Below are positions 9,600 to 18,824 of a DNA stretch of 64,000 nucleotides, piece by piece. Each line of letters opens with the position of its first letter. Position 1 is the first letter of the stretch. Both the position numbers and the translations under genes were made by a program. Source of the stretch: Deltaproteobacteria bacterium (GTDB lineage Bacteria; CG2-30-53-67); contig JAADIO010000032.1 of the NCBI GenBank assembly GCA_013151235.1, forward strand, positions 12,923-76,922, in the 5' to 3' direction. The notes beneath the pieces were generated by a model. It saw only the letters and a list, made by a program, of their open reading frames with translations. It did no database searches and had not been told where the DNA came from.

Positions 9600-10640
9600 T
9601 TATGCGATAATGTTCTTCCGTACCATCGGCCCCATAATCTTGCTCAGTCCGACCGGAAGTCTTTTCCAGACTGCGACCATCCGTGCCATGGCGGGACTGA
9701 TCCGGTTTCCGGCTTCCGTCATGCCCTGGTTTTTTGCCCAGCAGTCCCAATAGAGTTGTTTCGGTTCCGCCCCCCACTGTGCCTTGAACCGGTATGTCCC
9801 CCCGTTCGGGGTGGATCTGCCGAAGTCGAATTTTCGGAATCCATGTTCACAGGCATACTCGAGGGTCTTCCAGTACAGGAGCATGTTCGGGGCGAAACGG
9901 TTGTAGCTTCTGAGGGATGAGGCCCACGGGATTTCAAGGCGACCGCGAAATCCGATGAGAAAACCCGAGGCGACCGGGACCTCCCGTGCGTATACAACAC
10001 AGATCACGGCCCGGTTCGGGAAGAGGTCCAGGATATTACGGAACAGCTTCTTGCCGTGTACCGGAGAGCCGAGATCCCGCATGTTTACGGCAAAGACATG
10101 GTAGAAATCATCCAGCAGTTCCTTGCTTCCGAAGTGTGCTTCGAACCCCTCCTTCATTGGTTTTTTGATCTGGCTTCTGAGCTTGGATCTGAAGGAAGTC
10201 CAGAGTTCATCGGGGGATTCGGGAAGATCGAGGATCATGGAGACCTTGCACTGATTCCGGGTGAGGCCGAGTTCATAAGATTCCGCATGGCGTAGCTCCA
10301 GCGCCATCCGATGCTTCCCGGCAAGTTCGATCGCCGCATCGAGCAGTTTTGTCCGGACATCGTTATTCTCTGCAACGATGCCTCCGTAGTTCACGAAGGG
10401 CATGGAAACCAGGAAACGACCGAAGATCAGGCTCTTGACGTACACCAAGGGAAGAACCCCGACGATCTGATCTTCTTTTTCGGCACATAGGTAACAGGTT
10501 TGATGAGGAAAGGTCCTTTCCATCAGTTTCTTCCAGGAGAAAAGATGATAGAGCGATGCCGAAGGAGTCTGAAGAACGAAATCGTCCCAGGCTGTTTTTT
10601 GCTCCGGGACTAGGTAGGATATTTGAATGCTTTGTTTCAC
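9600..10640 (-). CDS. FemAB-like protein, XrtA/PEP-CTERM-associated
   Basis: A 346-residue protein of the FemAB-related GNAT group regularly found beside exosortase A. Visible landmarks are SLYHLFSWKKLMERTF near the N-terminus, MPFVNYGGI, and a C-terminal FDFGRSTPNGGTYRFK that matches the group's final strand motif. Classical FemAB enzymes transfer amino acids from aminoacyl-tRNA to peptidoglycan; the substrate here is unknown. It begins 4 bp after epsI, so translation is probably coupled. Together with the CelD-like protein the locus has two transferases of the same superfamily. Confidence 0.9.
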   Translation of the reverse strand: MKQSIQISYLVPEQKTAWDDFVLQTPSASLYHLFSWKKLMERTFPHQTCYLCAEKEDQIVGVLPLVYVKSLIFGRFLVSMPFVNYGGIVAENNDVRTKLLDAAIELAGKHRMALELRHAESYELGLTRNQCKVSMILDLPESPDELWTSFRSKLRSQIKKPMKEGFEAHFGSKELLDDFYHVFAVNMRDLGSPVHGKKLFRNILDLFPNRAVICVVYAREVPVASGFLIGFRGRLEIPWASSLRSYNRFAPNMLLYWKTLEYACEHGFRKFDFGRSTPNGGTYRFKAQWGAEPKQLYWDCWAKNQGMTEAGNRISPAMARMVAVWKRLPVGLSKIMGPMVRKNIIA

Positions 10641-10644
10641 TGTC

Positions 10645-11289
10645 TCAGGAGGAGGTCTTTGTGGACCATTCTAATAGATAAGGATAGAATTTCAGAAGGA
10701 AATTTTGCAGGGTCCTCCATTGTTGTTCCGGTCTTTTCTCTATCGGCATGGAAATCCGTACAAGCGCACCGTTGGTTCGGTTGTTCTGCAACGCGCGGCG
10801 GATCAGGTCAAACCGCTGGAGATACTCGTTTGCAATCACCCGGTTGTCCGCCTGGTACCAGTAGGCGACCAGCCGTTTGTCGGTGCCGTTTTCGATTATC
10901 ATCCGGTTGATGTGAATCTTCCGGTCTCCAACCGGAACGGCAACGACCTCCCTGCGAACCGGGGTCCAACCGCTGCCGGGATAACAGTGTAGGGGGGAGT
11001 GGATCTGTGTGCCGTTCTGCTGGGTTCGGTAGTAGCCGATGTAGAGCCAGATCGTTTGACCGTCGAGGGTATGGTAGGCCCGGTTCAGAATTGCATCGGC
11101 GCCGAGTTTTTTTAGGACGGCCGGTTTTAGGGGGATCTCTTCGCTCTGCCATTTACCGATCCGGTCCGGGAAGGTTGAAAAATTCCGGACGAGCGGAACC
11201 GGGATGGGGTGAGAAAGGGACCGACTGTAGAAAAAGACCCCGATCAGCAGGATGAAAATCACCGAGAAATAGAGGTTGGATTTTTTCAT
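10645..11289 (-). CDS. epsI: EpsI family protein
   Basis: A 214-residue EpsI-family protein. One N-terminal membrane segment (about residues 5-24) is followed by a periplasmic domain with the family signature HSPLHCYPGSGW and a later NRVIANEYLQRFD stretch. In many genomes EpsI is fused to the C-terminus of exosortase A; here it is separate, and the two genes overlap by 4 bp (11286-11289), consistent with obligate partnership. It is thought to aid exosortase-linked polysaccharide or protein export. The mechanism is not established. Confidence 0.92.
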   Translation of the reverse strand: MKKSNLYFSVIFILLIGVFFYSRSLSHPIPVPLVRNFSTFPDRIGKWQSEEIPLKPAVLKKLGADAILNRAYHTLDGQTIWLYIGYYRTQQNGTQIHSPLHCYPGSGWTPVRREVVAVPVGDRKIHINRMIIENGTDKRLVAYWYQADNRVIANEYLQRFDLIRRALQNNRTNGALVRISMPIEKRPEQQWRTLQNFLLKFYPYLLEWSTKTSS

Positions 11290-12182
11290 GATGGTTTCAC
11301 CTGCTCCGGGTGTGCCGGCCGCCGATGAAACGCCTGCAGGAGTTCATTCACCCCGAATATGAGAAGCGTAGCGGTCGTATAGACCACGATCCCGGAGGTT
11401 TCGTGGAGGAATCCCTGAGCCGTGTCGGGTCCTTTGTAAACGGCGAGAAGGGCCGTGACGACAAGGCGGAGAATGTTGCTGATCACGGCTATGGGGAAGA
11501 TAGCGACAACCAGGAGAGCCCGGGGAAGGAAGCGTTGCTGGGCGATGTAGGTGAAGGCGATCCCGAAGGTGAGAAGTGAGGTCAGGGAGCGCAGTCCGCT
11601 GCAGGCATCGGCGACCTCCAGGGTGGTGTTCGGAAGATAAATGATGTTTCCTTCATGGTGGACGGTAATGTGAAGAAGGTCAATAGTGAACACCGCCCAT
11701 TTCGTAGCGAAGAGTTTCATGGGGGATGCGATGGCGTAATAGAGAATGTACGGCAAGGGGATCATCAGCAGGAGATAGAGGATCGGGAATACAATCGTCT
11801 TGCTCCCTTTCTTCCCCCACATGGTCAGGAGGATTCCAAGCAGAACAATGATGAAAGAAATCCGTGTGGTAAAAAGTTCATTCCCTGCGATGCCGATCAG
11901 GTAGGTTGTAAATCCGAACAGAACGACGAACAGCCCCGGGCCGTAAGGTTCCGGCTGAATTCGTGAGATTTTTTTTCTTTTACGCCAGACGAGAAATGCC
12001 GAGATGAGAGGAACAAAGATTCCGTAACCGTAGTTCGGGTCCTGATTCCAGTCCCGCCAGAGTTCCGGAAATACGGGCGCATATAGAACAAGCAAACCGA
12101 AGCCCAGAAGGCTGAGTTGCAACGGAAAGATTTTCCGGGAGGGCGATATCTTGTCTGTCTGTACGTGCTCTGTGGCCTTCAT
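11286..12182 (-). CDS. xrtA: Exosortase A, transpeptidase for PEP-CTERM proteins
   Basis: An integral membrane cysteine protease/transpeptidase that cleaves PEP-CTERM tails. About eight hydrophobic segments are visible. The catalytic set is Cys194 in ACSGLRS, Arg239 in NILRL and His260 in FLHETSG. The ATG at 12182 has a GGAG site 5 bases upstream, and the product is 298 residues. An in-frame ATG at 12206 has no good ribosome site. A cognate substrate, the PEP-CTERM protein at 22800, lies in this window. The enzyme acts in the inner membrane after Sec export. Confidence 0.95.
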   Translation of the reverse strand: MKATEHVQTDKISPSRKIFPLQLSLLGFGLLVLYAPVFPELWRDWNQDPNYGYGIFVPLISAFLVWRKRKKISRIQPEPYGPGLFVVLFGFTTYLIGIAGNELFTTRISFIIVLLGILLTMWGKKGSKTIVFPILYLLLMIPLPYILYYAIASPMKLFATKWAVFTIDLLHITVHHEGNIIYLPNTTLEVADACSGLRSLTSLLTFGIAFTYIAQQRFLPRALLVVAIFPIAVISNILRLVVTALLAVYKGPDTAQGFLHETSGIVVYTTATLLIFGVNELLQAFHRRPAHPEQVKPS

Positions 12183-12358
12183 ACAGCTCCGCCCTCTCGG
12201 TTCCATCCGGAAGAGCTTGAGGTTCTTCCTCCATATGGAACTTCACCTTCCCTCATGGAAGGGCCGGCAGGACCGGCCGGTATTTGTTGGTCTGAACAGG
12301 GCTCACCTCATTGAAGTCTTTACTGCGGCTTCATGGTGAGACCATCCCGGGATGCCTT

Positions 12359-13312
12359 TCAGGGTTCTACCAGAACACTTTGATACCAGCGAATTGTTTC
12401 GGTCAGCCCCTTTTCCAGATCAAATTGAGGGTGATAAGCGAGATACTTCTCGGCGTAGGAGATGTCGGCCAGGGAGTGCCGGATATCTCCTTGTCGTTTC
12501 TCCCTGTAGCTGATCTCGGAACGGGAGCCTGTGATCTCGATGATCTTCTCCGCCAGTTCCAGGATACTGATCCGCTCGCCGTACGCGATGTTGAAGGACC
12601 GGCCGGCTGCTTGATCCTGCACAAATCCGGCGAGGTTGGCCGCAACCACGTCGTCGATGTAGGTGAAGTCCCTGGTCTGTCCACCGTCCCCTTCAATGGT
12701 AATCGGCTCTCCCTTGAGCGCAGCGGTGACAAACTTGGGAATGACGGCGGCATAATCCGATTTCGGGTCTTGTTTTCGTCCGTAGACATTGAAATAGCGG
12801 AGTCCCACGGTGTCGAGGCCGTAGATGTCGTGGAAGACCTTGAGATAGAGTTCCTTGGTGACCTTGGAGACGGCGTAAGGGGACTGAGGGTTGTAGGGCA
12901 TCGTTTCGCGCTTGGGCAGTTCCGGGGTGTCGCCGTAGACGGAGGAGGAGATGGCCGTGACGACTTTTTTTACCCCGGAGTCGAGAGCGGCCTTCAACAT
13001 GTTCAGCGTTCCCGTGACATTGATCTCGTTTGTAGCGAGGGGATCCTCCACGCTCCGCGCGACGCTGGGGCGCGCCGCCTGATGTGAAACCGCCTCAATG
13101 CTGAAGGTTTGCATCACGTCGGTTAGATGGCTCCGGTCGAGAATGCTCCCTTCAATGAGGGTGAAATCGGGATGATCGATGATTCCCTCCAGGTTTTCCC
13201 TGCGTCCCGTGCTGAAATCGTCGAAGACGACCACCGTATGTCCCGCCTGGATGGATTGTTCGGCAAGGTTGCTTCCGATAAATCCTGCGCCGCCGGTAAT
13301 GAGAATTTTCAC
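12359..13312 (-). CDS. NAD-dependent nucleotide-sugar epimerase (UDP-glucose 4-epimerase type)
   Basis: A 317-residue extended short-chain dehydrogenase. The Rossmann motif GGAGFIGS is at the N-terminus, then a D-D-F-S-T-G adenosine-site acid, and the catalytic YAVSK (Tyr-x3-Lys) with an upstream SSS. The GTG at 13312 is chosen because AGAGGAG lies 8 bases before it and the product then begins at the Rossmann strand. An ATG 60 bp upstream would add an unlikely polar tail. It is the first gene of the minus-strand operon and should supply an epimerised UDP-sugar to the glycosyltransferases. Confidence 0.92.
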   Translation of the reverse strand: MKILITGGAGFIGSNLAEQSIQAGHTVVVFDDFSTGRRENLEGIIDHPDFTLIEGSILDRSHLTDVMQTFSIEAVSHQAARPSVARSVEDPLATNEINVTGTLNMLKAALDSGVKKVVTAISSSVYGDTPELPKRETMPYNPQSPYAVSKVTKELYLKVFHDIYGLDTVGLRYFNVYGRKQDPKSDYAAVIPKFVTAALKGEPITIEGDGGQTRDFTYIDDVVAANLAGFVQDQAAGRSFNIAYGERISILELAEKIIEITGSRSEISYREKRQGDIRHSLADISYAEKYLAYHPQFDLEKGLTETIRWYQSVLVEP

Positions 13313-13360
13313 GTCTTGCTCCTCTGAATATGAATGGGGGATAACCCTGTCAATTTTACT

Positions 13361-13389
13361 ATTATACTTCATTCGTGTTGTCGGGGAAA
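13361..13389 (-). promoter_or_regulatory. Predicted sigma-70 promoter of the exosortase operon
   Basis: Read on the minus strand, a perfect TATAAT (13361-13366) lies 17 bp from a poor -35 region (13384-13389). The weak -35 overlaps the inverted repeat at 13381-13412, which suggests regulated rather than constitutive transcription. The epimerase GTG is about 50 bp downstream. Confidence 0.45.
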
Positions 13390-13412
13390 ACCTTTTTTCA
13401 GGTTTTCCCCGA
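13381..13412. repeat. 13-bp perfect inverted repeat in the divergent control region
   Basis: Arms TCGGGGAAAACCT (13381-13393) and its exact complement (13400-13412) enclose a 6-bp loop. The repeat lies between the exosortase operon and the secretion operon and covers the -35 position of the predicted minus-strand promoter. It could be an operator for both directions or an RNA hairpin. It has no T-tract that would make it a typical terminator for either strand. Confidence 0.6.
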
Positions 13413-13439
13413 ATTAATATTCCGCCCGGGTAGGGGTTG

Positions 13440-13634
13440 TGCTCAAGTTTCCGGGTTGCTGAGCCGATAAGAGAGATACTCAGTCGAAAAATGATGGAAG
13501 TCTATAGGAATCTTCACTGGAAATCTACGAAGTCAAGGGATCCTGCCCTATGGCTTCCGAACTCTTTCGGTTGTGCGGCAGGTCTAATAATCCCGGCTCA
13601 TGATGGAGCCCGGGAAAATCAACGGAGGTGTACA
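13440..13634 (+). promoter_or_regulatory. Structured 5' leader of the secretion operon
   Basis: About 195 bases without a convincing gene precede the pseudopilin start. Several pairings are visible: CTGAG/CTCAG (13459-13463 with 13479-13483), a nested hairpin with outer CCTGCC/GGCAGG and inner CCGAA/TTCGG around 13543-13583, and a bulged CCCGGCTC/GAGCCCGGG hairpin ending just before the GGAGGTG ribosome site. I do not recognise a known riboswitch. The hallmark core of the cyclic-di-GMP (GEMM) class is absent. Confidence 0.35.
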
Positions 13635-14249
13635 ATGAAAAGATTGGGAAGAACATCAGGTTTTACCCTGATCGAGATTATCGTGGTCATTGCCGTCATC
13701 GCGATCCTGGCGGCAATCATGACCCCCTCGATCATCAAAAATATCGATGATTCCAGAATCGCACGGGCCAAGAACGATGTCCAGGTCCTGGGAGCGTCCG
13801 TTGCCGATTTCTACAAGGATACGGGAAAATGGCCGACCGATAATGACCCGAGCGCCGGGAACAGTAACTATCTTTATGTGTTGGAGACTGTCGGCGGGAC
13901 CACCCCCAGTCACAGTGGAACGGATACCAACGGCTGGACCACATGGGGGGCCGCACGACGTGACACCTTTGAGAACCAGTTGGTTCTGAACGATCCGAAG
14001 GGAGGCGGCAATGCCTATCCGACGACCGGCGAGTTCCGATGGAAGGGACCCTATATTAACGAGATCAAGAGCGATCCGTGGGGGAACAAATACTACTGTA
14101 ACGTAATCGGGCTCTGGTACGGCAGGGGCTACGAAGCCGTCTTTGTCCTTTCCGCCGGTCCCGACGGGGTCATCAATACCGATGTAAAACAGCTTATTTC
14201 TTCCAGTCCGACGCTGGGGGGGGACGATATCGGTTTCCGAATAAAATGA
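13635..14249 (+). CDS. gspG: Type II secretion-like major pseudopilin
   Basis: A 204-residue pseudopilin. The prepilin peptidase site is seen as RTSG|FTLIE, with Glu5 of the mature protein, followed by a hydrophobic helix (IIVVIAVIAILAAI) and a GspG-like domain with YKDTGKWPTD. The ATG at 13635 has a strong GGAGGTG site. The open frame extends to 13437, but that stretch is the structured leader. It opens a seven-gene secretion operon, and no minor pseudopilins (GspH-K) are present. The C-terminal part is longer than in typical GspG (about 140 residues). Confidence 0.92.
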   Translation: MKRLGRTSGFTLIEIIVVIAVIAILAAIMTPSIIKNIDDSRIARAKNDVQVLGASVADFYKDTGKWPTDNDPSAGNSNYLYVLETVGGTTPSHSGTDTNGWTTWGAARRDTFENQLVLNDPKGGGNAYPTTGEFRWKGPYINEIKSDPWGNKYYCNVIGLWYGRGYEAVFVLSAGPDGVINTDVKQLISSSPTLGGDDIGFRIK

Positions 14250-14340
14250 TGTGATCGTTTCATGAGGATAAGCTGTTCCTGCTGACCATTGCACCGGGTC
14301 CGATTTTTACCATCGGTCACGGGATGAAAGGTTCCTTCTG

Positions 14341-16011
14341 ATGCCGGTAAGTACACCTCCGAAAACCCGTCCTTTAGGGGAACGTCTGATTGATGCGGGG
14401 CTTTTAACCTCCGAGCAGCTTCGCATCGCGCTGAAGGAACAGAAACGAACGAAAGAGATGCTGGGCCGGATCCTGGTCCGGCTGGGATTTACCACACAGG
14501 AGCAGATCGAGGCGGCCCTGGCGCAGGAGTCGGGGACCGTTCAGAAAAATCTCGAATTTGTCGAGATTGATCTTGATGCCGTCAAACTGATCAATGAGGA
14601 GACGGCCCGGAAATACAAACTGATTCCGGTCTCCCGGGAGGGAGAGGTGCTGACGGTTGCCATGGTCGACACCTTTGACGTGGTGGCCATTGACGAAGTC
14701 CAGAACGAGTCAGGTCTTGATGTGAACGTGATTGCCGCCTCGGAGAAGGATGTCCTGGAGGCGATCAACAAGTATTGCGGATTTTCCGGGTCCATCGATG
14801 AAGTGGTCGATCAGGCCCTTGCCGAGGGGCTGGGGCGTGATCGGGCCGACCAGGAGGCCCAGGAGGCTCCGATCATCCGCCTGGTCAATCAGTTGATCCT
14901 TCGCGGGATTAATGAAGCGGCAACGGATATTCACTTCGAACCGGACGAAAAGGTCCTGCGGATTCGTTACCGTCTGGACGGGGCCTTGCAGCAGGGGTTT
15001 CTCCTGCCCAAGCAGTTGCAGCCTTCGGTCATTGCCCGGATCAAAATCCTGGCCGACCTGAACATTGCTGAATCGCGCATCCCCCAGGACGGCAAGATCC
15101 GTTTTCAAATCGGGAAGAAAGATATCGATCTCCGTGTTTCCACCCTTCCGACCATTTACGGGGAGAACGTGGTGATGCGGATTCTCGACAAGTCAAAGGT
15201 CCTTCTGGGGCTGGAGGACCTCGGTTTTTCCCCGCAGAATCTCGAGATTTTCACCGAGATGATTCAGCGCCCTCACGGGATCATTCTCGTCACCGGGCCC
15301 ACCGGATCGGGCAAGACGACGACGCTCTACACGGCTCTTTCCCATATCAACTCTCTGGACAAGAAGATCTGCACCCTGGAGGATCCTGTGGAATATCAGC
15401 TCTCGGTGATTCGTCAGACCCAGATTAATGAAGAGATCGGTATGACCTTTGCCGCCGGTCTGCGCTCCTTGTTACGACAGGACCCCGATGTGATTCTTGT
15501 GGGAGAGATGCGGGATACGGAAACCGCGGAGATGGCCATCCGGGCGGCCCTGACCGGACACCTGGTCTTTTCCACCCTTCATACCAACGATGCCGCCGGC
15601 GCTCTGCCGCGGTTGATCGATATGGGGCTGGACCCTTATCTCCTGGCCTCTTCCATCATCATGGTCCTGGCCCAGCGGCTGGTCCGAAAGATCTGCCCCG
15701 ACTGCAAGGAGGCCTATACGGTCCCTGCCGAAGAACTGCGGGCTCTTGGACTGGCCGAGATGGAAGGGTTTTCCTTCTACAGGGGGGCGGGCTGCGATAA
15801 GTGTAATCAGTCCGGCTATCGGGGGCGGGCGGCCATTTATGAACTTCTTCCGGTGGATCACACCGTTCATGATCTGATTCTGCAAGGGGCTTCCTCCGTC
15901 GAGATTCAGAAATCTGCGATGTCACAGGGGATGACGACCATGCGGAACGACGGATTCAAAAAAGTAGTGGTCGGTTTGACGACCCTCGACGAAGTGATGC
16001 GCCTGACGTAA
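14341..16011 (+). CDS. gspE: Type II/IV secretion ATPase, GspE/PilB family
   Basis: A 556-residue cytoplasmic hexameric ATPase that powers pseudopilus assembly. An N-terminal MshEN domain (about residues 10-150) is a type known in some homologues to bind cyclic-di-GMP. The ATPase core has Walker A GPTGSGKTTT, an Asp box (TLEDPVEYQ), Walker B (DVILVGEMRD) and a His box (GHLVFSTLHTND). Two CxxC pairs (CPDC and CDKC) form the zinc site. A short AAAGG element precedes the ATG. It lies 91 bp after gspG and 16 bp before gspF. Confidence 0.95.
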   Translation: MPVSTPPKTRPLGERLIDAGLLTSEQLRIALKEQKRTKEMLGRILVRLGFTTQEQIEAALAQESGTVQKNLEFVEIDLDAVKLINEETARKYKLIPVSREGEVLTVAMVDTFDVVAIDEVQNESGLDVNVIAASEKDVLEAINKYCGFSGSIDEVVDQALAEGLGRDRADQEAQEAPIIRLVNQLILRGINEAATDIHFEPDEKVLRIRYRLDGALQQGFLLPKQLQPSVIARIKILADLNIAESRIPQDGKIRFQIGKKDIDLRVSTLPTIYGENVVMRILDKSKVLLGLEDLGFSPQNLEIFTEMIQRPHGIILVTGPTGSGKTTTLYTALSHINSLDKKICTLEDPVEYQLSVIRQTQINEEIGMTFAAGLRSLLRQDPDVILVGEMRDTETAEMAIRAALTGHLVFSTLHTNDAAGALPRLIDMGLDPYLLASSIIMVLAQRLVRKICPDCKEAYTVPAEELRALGLAEMEGFSFYRGAGCDKCNQSGYRGRAAIYELLPVDHTVHDLILQGASSVEIQKSAMSQGMTTMRNDGFKKVVVGLTTLDEVMRLT

Positions 16012-16027
16012 TTCCCGGGGACAGGCA

Positions 16028-17227
16028 ATGCCCGAATATACCTATAAAGCGAGAAATACGGAAGGCAAACTGATCAACGGTGTGATGGCTGCGGTCAACC
16101 CGGAGGATCTCTATGCAAAGCTGTCCGGGATCGGCTGTTATCCCACCGGTTTCGAGATCCGGAAGAATGTCTCCCTCGGGGTGAGGAAAAGGGTCTCACG
16201 GCGGGATCTGATTACTTTCACGGTTCATCTCGGAACCATCCTTGCCTCGGGGATCCCGATCCTCACCGGCCTGAAGGACCTGCTGGAGCAGACCGAGGTC
16301 GGGTTTTTCCGTCAGGTCATTGAAGACATCCATCGGAATATCGAGGCCGGTCTTTCCCTCTCGGCCGCGATGGCGGAGTACCCGCAGGTCTTTTCCGAAC
16401 TGTATGTGGCCATGGTTTCCGCCGGGGAGAGTACCGGGAAAATGGAGGAAACCTTCCAGAGTCTGACCTCCTATCTGGAGTGGCAGGAGGACCTGATGGG
16501 GCAGATCAAGCAGGCGACCCTTTATCCCATTGTTGTTTTCTGGGCCATCGTTGGGCTGGTGGCCCTGATCTTTACCGTGGTCCTGCCGAAATTTCTCGTT
16601 ATCTTTGAAAAGAGCCATGTGGCGCTCCCCCTTCCGACCCGGATCATTATTTCGATCAGTCATTTCATGCTCCACTCCTGGCCGATGCTGCTGTGCGGGA
16701 TCTTTCTCTTTTTCCTGGCGCTGCGCTTCATCAAAGGGATTCCCGCCACCCGGATCGCCTATGACCGGCTCAAATTGATGATCCCAGTTTTCGGGGCCTT
16801 AAGTCACAAGATTATCCTGGCCCGGTTTGCGCATACCTTCAGTTCCCTGTACCGTTCCGGCGTCAATATTATTCATGTTCTGGAATTGATGGAGAAAACA
16901 ACGGGCAACCGGGTTTTTGAAAGAGCGGTCGTGGAGATCCGCCAGAGGGTTCAGGAAGGACGGGGTGTTGCCGAGACGATGCGGGAGACGGGGCTCTTTC
17001 CTCCCCTGTTCGTTCGGATGGTTTCCATCGGGGAAGAGACAGGAAGCCTTGATTTTACCCTGGAGAAACTGAGCGGTTTTTACGACCGTGAGGTTCCGAT
17101 GACCGTTAAAAAGGTCTTCGGTATCATGGAACCGTTGATCATTGTGATTTTGGGGGGAATCGTGGGGACGGTGGCCATGTCGGTTTTTCTGCCCCTCTAC
17201 AAGATGATGAGTGTGGCCGGAGGTTAA
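16028..17227 (+). CDS. gspF: Type II secretion inner-membrane platform protein
   Basis: A 399-residue GspF/PilC protein with the usual duplicated cytoplasmic domain and three membrane helices (near residues 165-195, 215-240 and 370-395). The repeated LxSGIPIL and LYRSGVNIIHVLE segments and the GEETG motif are family features. It anchors the ATPase and pseudopilus in the inner membrane. Its stop overlaps the ribosome site of the next gene. Confidence 0.94.
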   Translation: MPEYTYKARNTEGKLINGVMAAVNPEDLYAKLSGIGCYPTGFEIRKNVSLGVRKRVSRRDLITFTVHLGTILASGIPILTGLKDLLEQTEVGFFRQVIEDIHRNIEAGLSLSAAMAEYPQVFSELYVAMVSAGESTGKMEETFQSLTSYLEWQEDLMGQIKQATLYPIVVFWAIVGLVALIFTVVLPKFLVIFEKSHVALPLPTRIIISISHFMLHSWPMLLCGIFLFFLALRFIKGIPATRIAYDRLKLMIPVFGALSHKIILARFAHTFSSLYRSGVNIIHVLELMEKTTGNRVFERAVVEIRQRVQEGRGVAETMRETGLFPPLFVRMVSIGEETGSLDFTLEKLSGFYDREVPMTVKKVFGIMEPLIIVILGGIVGTVAMSVFLPLYKMMSVAGG

Positions 17228-17230
17228 ACG

Positions 17231-18820
17231 GTGGTTTTTTTTTCATCCAGATTGGTTGTCGGCATGGAGATCAGCGGGAACGTCATTCGTCTGGCTCTGC
17301 TCCGGCGCTTGCGAAAAAAAGATTCTCTGGAGGGGCTGATTCGACTGGAAGCACCGTCCGACAATATCGAGGATGTCCGCCGGACGCTCACCGATGGTGT
17401 CCGCCGGAACGGTCTGACGGGAACGCCCGCAGCCATGATTCTCCAGGACCCCCGCATCCTGCACCGGGCTTTCGCCTTGCCGAAGATGTCGCAGAAAGAG
17501 ATTGATGCTGTCGTTCCCTTTGAAGCACGAAAGGCCTTCGGGGTCAGGCGGGACTTCCGGATCGTTTACCATGTACATACCCGTTATCGGGAAGAAGGGG
17601 TCCCGAAGATTGAGGTCCTTGCCGCTGCGGTCCCGGGGGAGATCGTGCAGAATGCCCTCGATCTGATTCGGGCCGCCGATCTGGTCCCGTACTATCTCAT
17701 GTCCCTTCCATTTGTACAGTCGCAGCTACCTTCAGCCGCTCTGATCTCGGAAACGGAGGAGACGGTGGCTCATCTCCATATCACCCGTATGGGGGTCGAT
17801 CTGACGGTAACCCGGGGGGGGCATTTTCTCTTTTCCCGCTTGATCCGAAAGGAGATCGACTTTTCCCGATTTGATATGACGCCGATGTCGGCGGAACCGG
17901 CCTCTTTTGAGAACGACGGCATGGAAATTCTCTCTATTGCCGAGGAGACGACCGGTGAAAAGGACGATCCTTTCGAACGTCTCTGTACGGAAATCAATCG
18001 ATCCTTCCTCTATGTCAAACAACAGAACAAGGAGTCCGTAAAGCGGATTCGGCTGACCGGGGAAGGAAAAAGATTCCCGAACCTGGTGGAGCAGTTGCAA
18101 CATCACTTAAAACTTCCGCTGACCGTCCTTGAAAATTTGCCGGGGCTGGATCGGCCGGTCATCTGTACGCCGGCAGCGGGAGAGGAGGGGGAATACGATC
18201 TTTGCGTGGCGGTGGCCAAAACCCCCTCGATCTTTTCCACGGCCAATCTCCTGCCGGAAGAGGAGCAGCTTGAATGGAAAAAGCGATCCGCCCAACGGAT
18301 TGCAAAGGTTGCCTACATGGTGACGTCGGTCCTGGTCCTGTTTCTTTATGTGCAGCTTTCCTATCATGTGTATCATGATCAAGTGGAGGCACGGAGATTG
18401 CGGCAGGGATATGCCCGGGTGGATCACCGGTTTGAAGGGGTGCGCCGCACACTTCAGGTTCAATCCGACCGCCTGTTGAGGCGGGCGCTCTGCCGGGGAC
18501 TCACTTCGGCATCCATTCCTCCGGAGGATGTTCTGGCGGCACTTGCCCTCTATGCGCCGGATACCGTTGTCCTGAAGCAGTTGGTGGTGCAAGGGGGAAG
18601 CCGACCCTTTTTCATGAGGCTGTCGGGAAGGATCGTCCTGCCCGATTATTCCGGTGGGGAGAAAGAACTGGATCACTTTTTGAATCAATGTAAAAAGACG
18701 GGTTTATTCAAGACCGTCCGGGGACGAATCGGTGCCGCTGCGGATCAGGGGGAATCGGGACGGGTACAAGTTGCCTCCGTCGGCCGGAGGCGGATCCCGA
18801 TCGAAATCGAAGGAGAATGA
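17231..18820 (+). CDS. PilM/GspL-like assembly protein with fused PilN-like part
   Basis: A 529-residue protein. The first 350 residues have the actin-like PilM/GspL fold. One membrane helix (VTSVLVLFLYVQLSY, about residue 370) separates this from a periplasmic PilN-like domain. It therefore combines the roles of PilM and PilN, as GspL does: recruiting the ATPase and linking it to the periplasmic partner. It starts with GTG 3 bp after gspF, and GGAGGTT across the previous stop gives the ribosome site. Confidence 0.85.
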   Translation: MVFFSSRLVVGMEISGNVIRLALLRRLRKKDSLEGLIRLEAPSDNIEDVRRTLTDGVRRNGLTGTPAAMILQDPRILHRAFALPKMSQKEIDAVVPFEARKAFGVRRDFRIVYHVHTRYREEGVPKIEVLAAAVPGEIVQNALDLIRAADLVPYYLMSLPFVQSQLPSAALISETEETVAHLHITRMGVDLTVTRGGHFLFSRLIRKEIDFSRFDMTPMSAEPASFENDGMEILSIAEETTGEKDDPFERLCTEINRSFLYVKQQNKESVKRIRLTGEGKRFPNLVEQLQHHLKLPLTVLENLPGLDRPVICTPAAGEEGEYDLCVAVAKTPSIFSTANLLPEEEQLEWKKRSAQRIAKVAYMVTSVLVLFLYVQLSYHVYHDQVEARRLRQGYARVDHRFEGVRRTLQVQSDRLLRRALCRGLTSASIPPEDVLAALALYAPDTVVLKQLVVQGGSRPFFMRLSGRIVLPDYSGGEKELDHFLNQCKKTGLFKTVRGRIGAAADQGESGRVQVASVGRRRIPIEIEGE

Positions 18821-18824
18821 CCCC

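Noticed and set aside
13440-13634. Cyclic-di-GMP (GEMM) riboswitch before the pseudopilin gene
   Set aside because: The conserved GEMM core and tetraloop-receptor elements are not present; only generic hairpins are seen.
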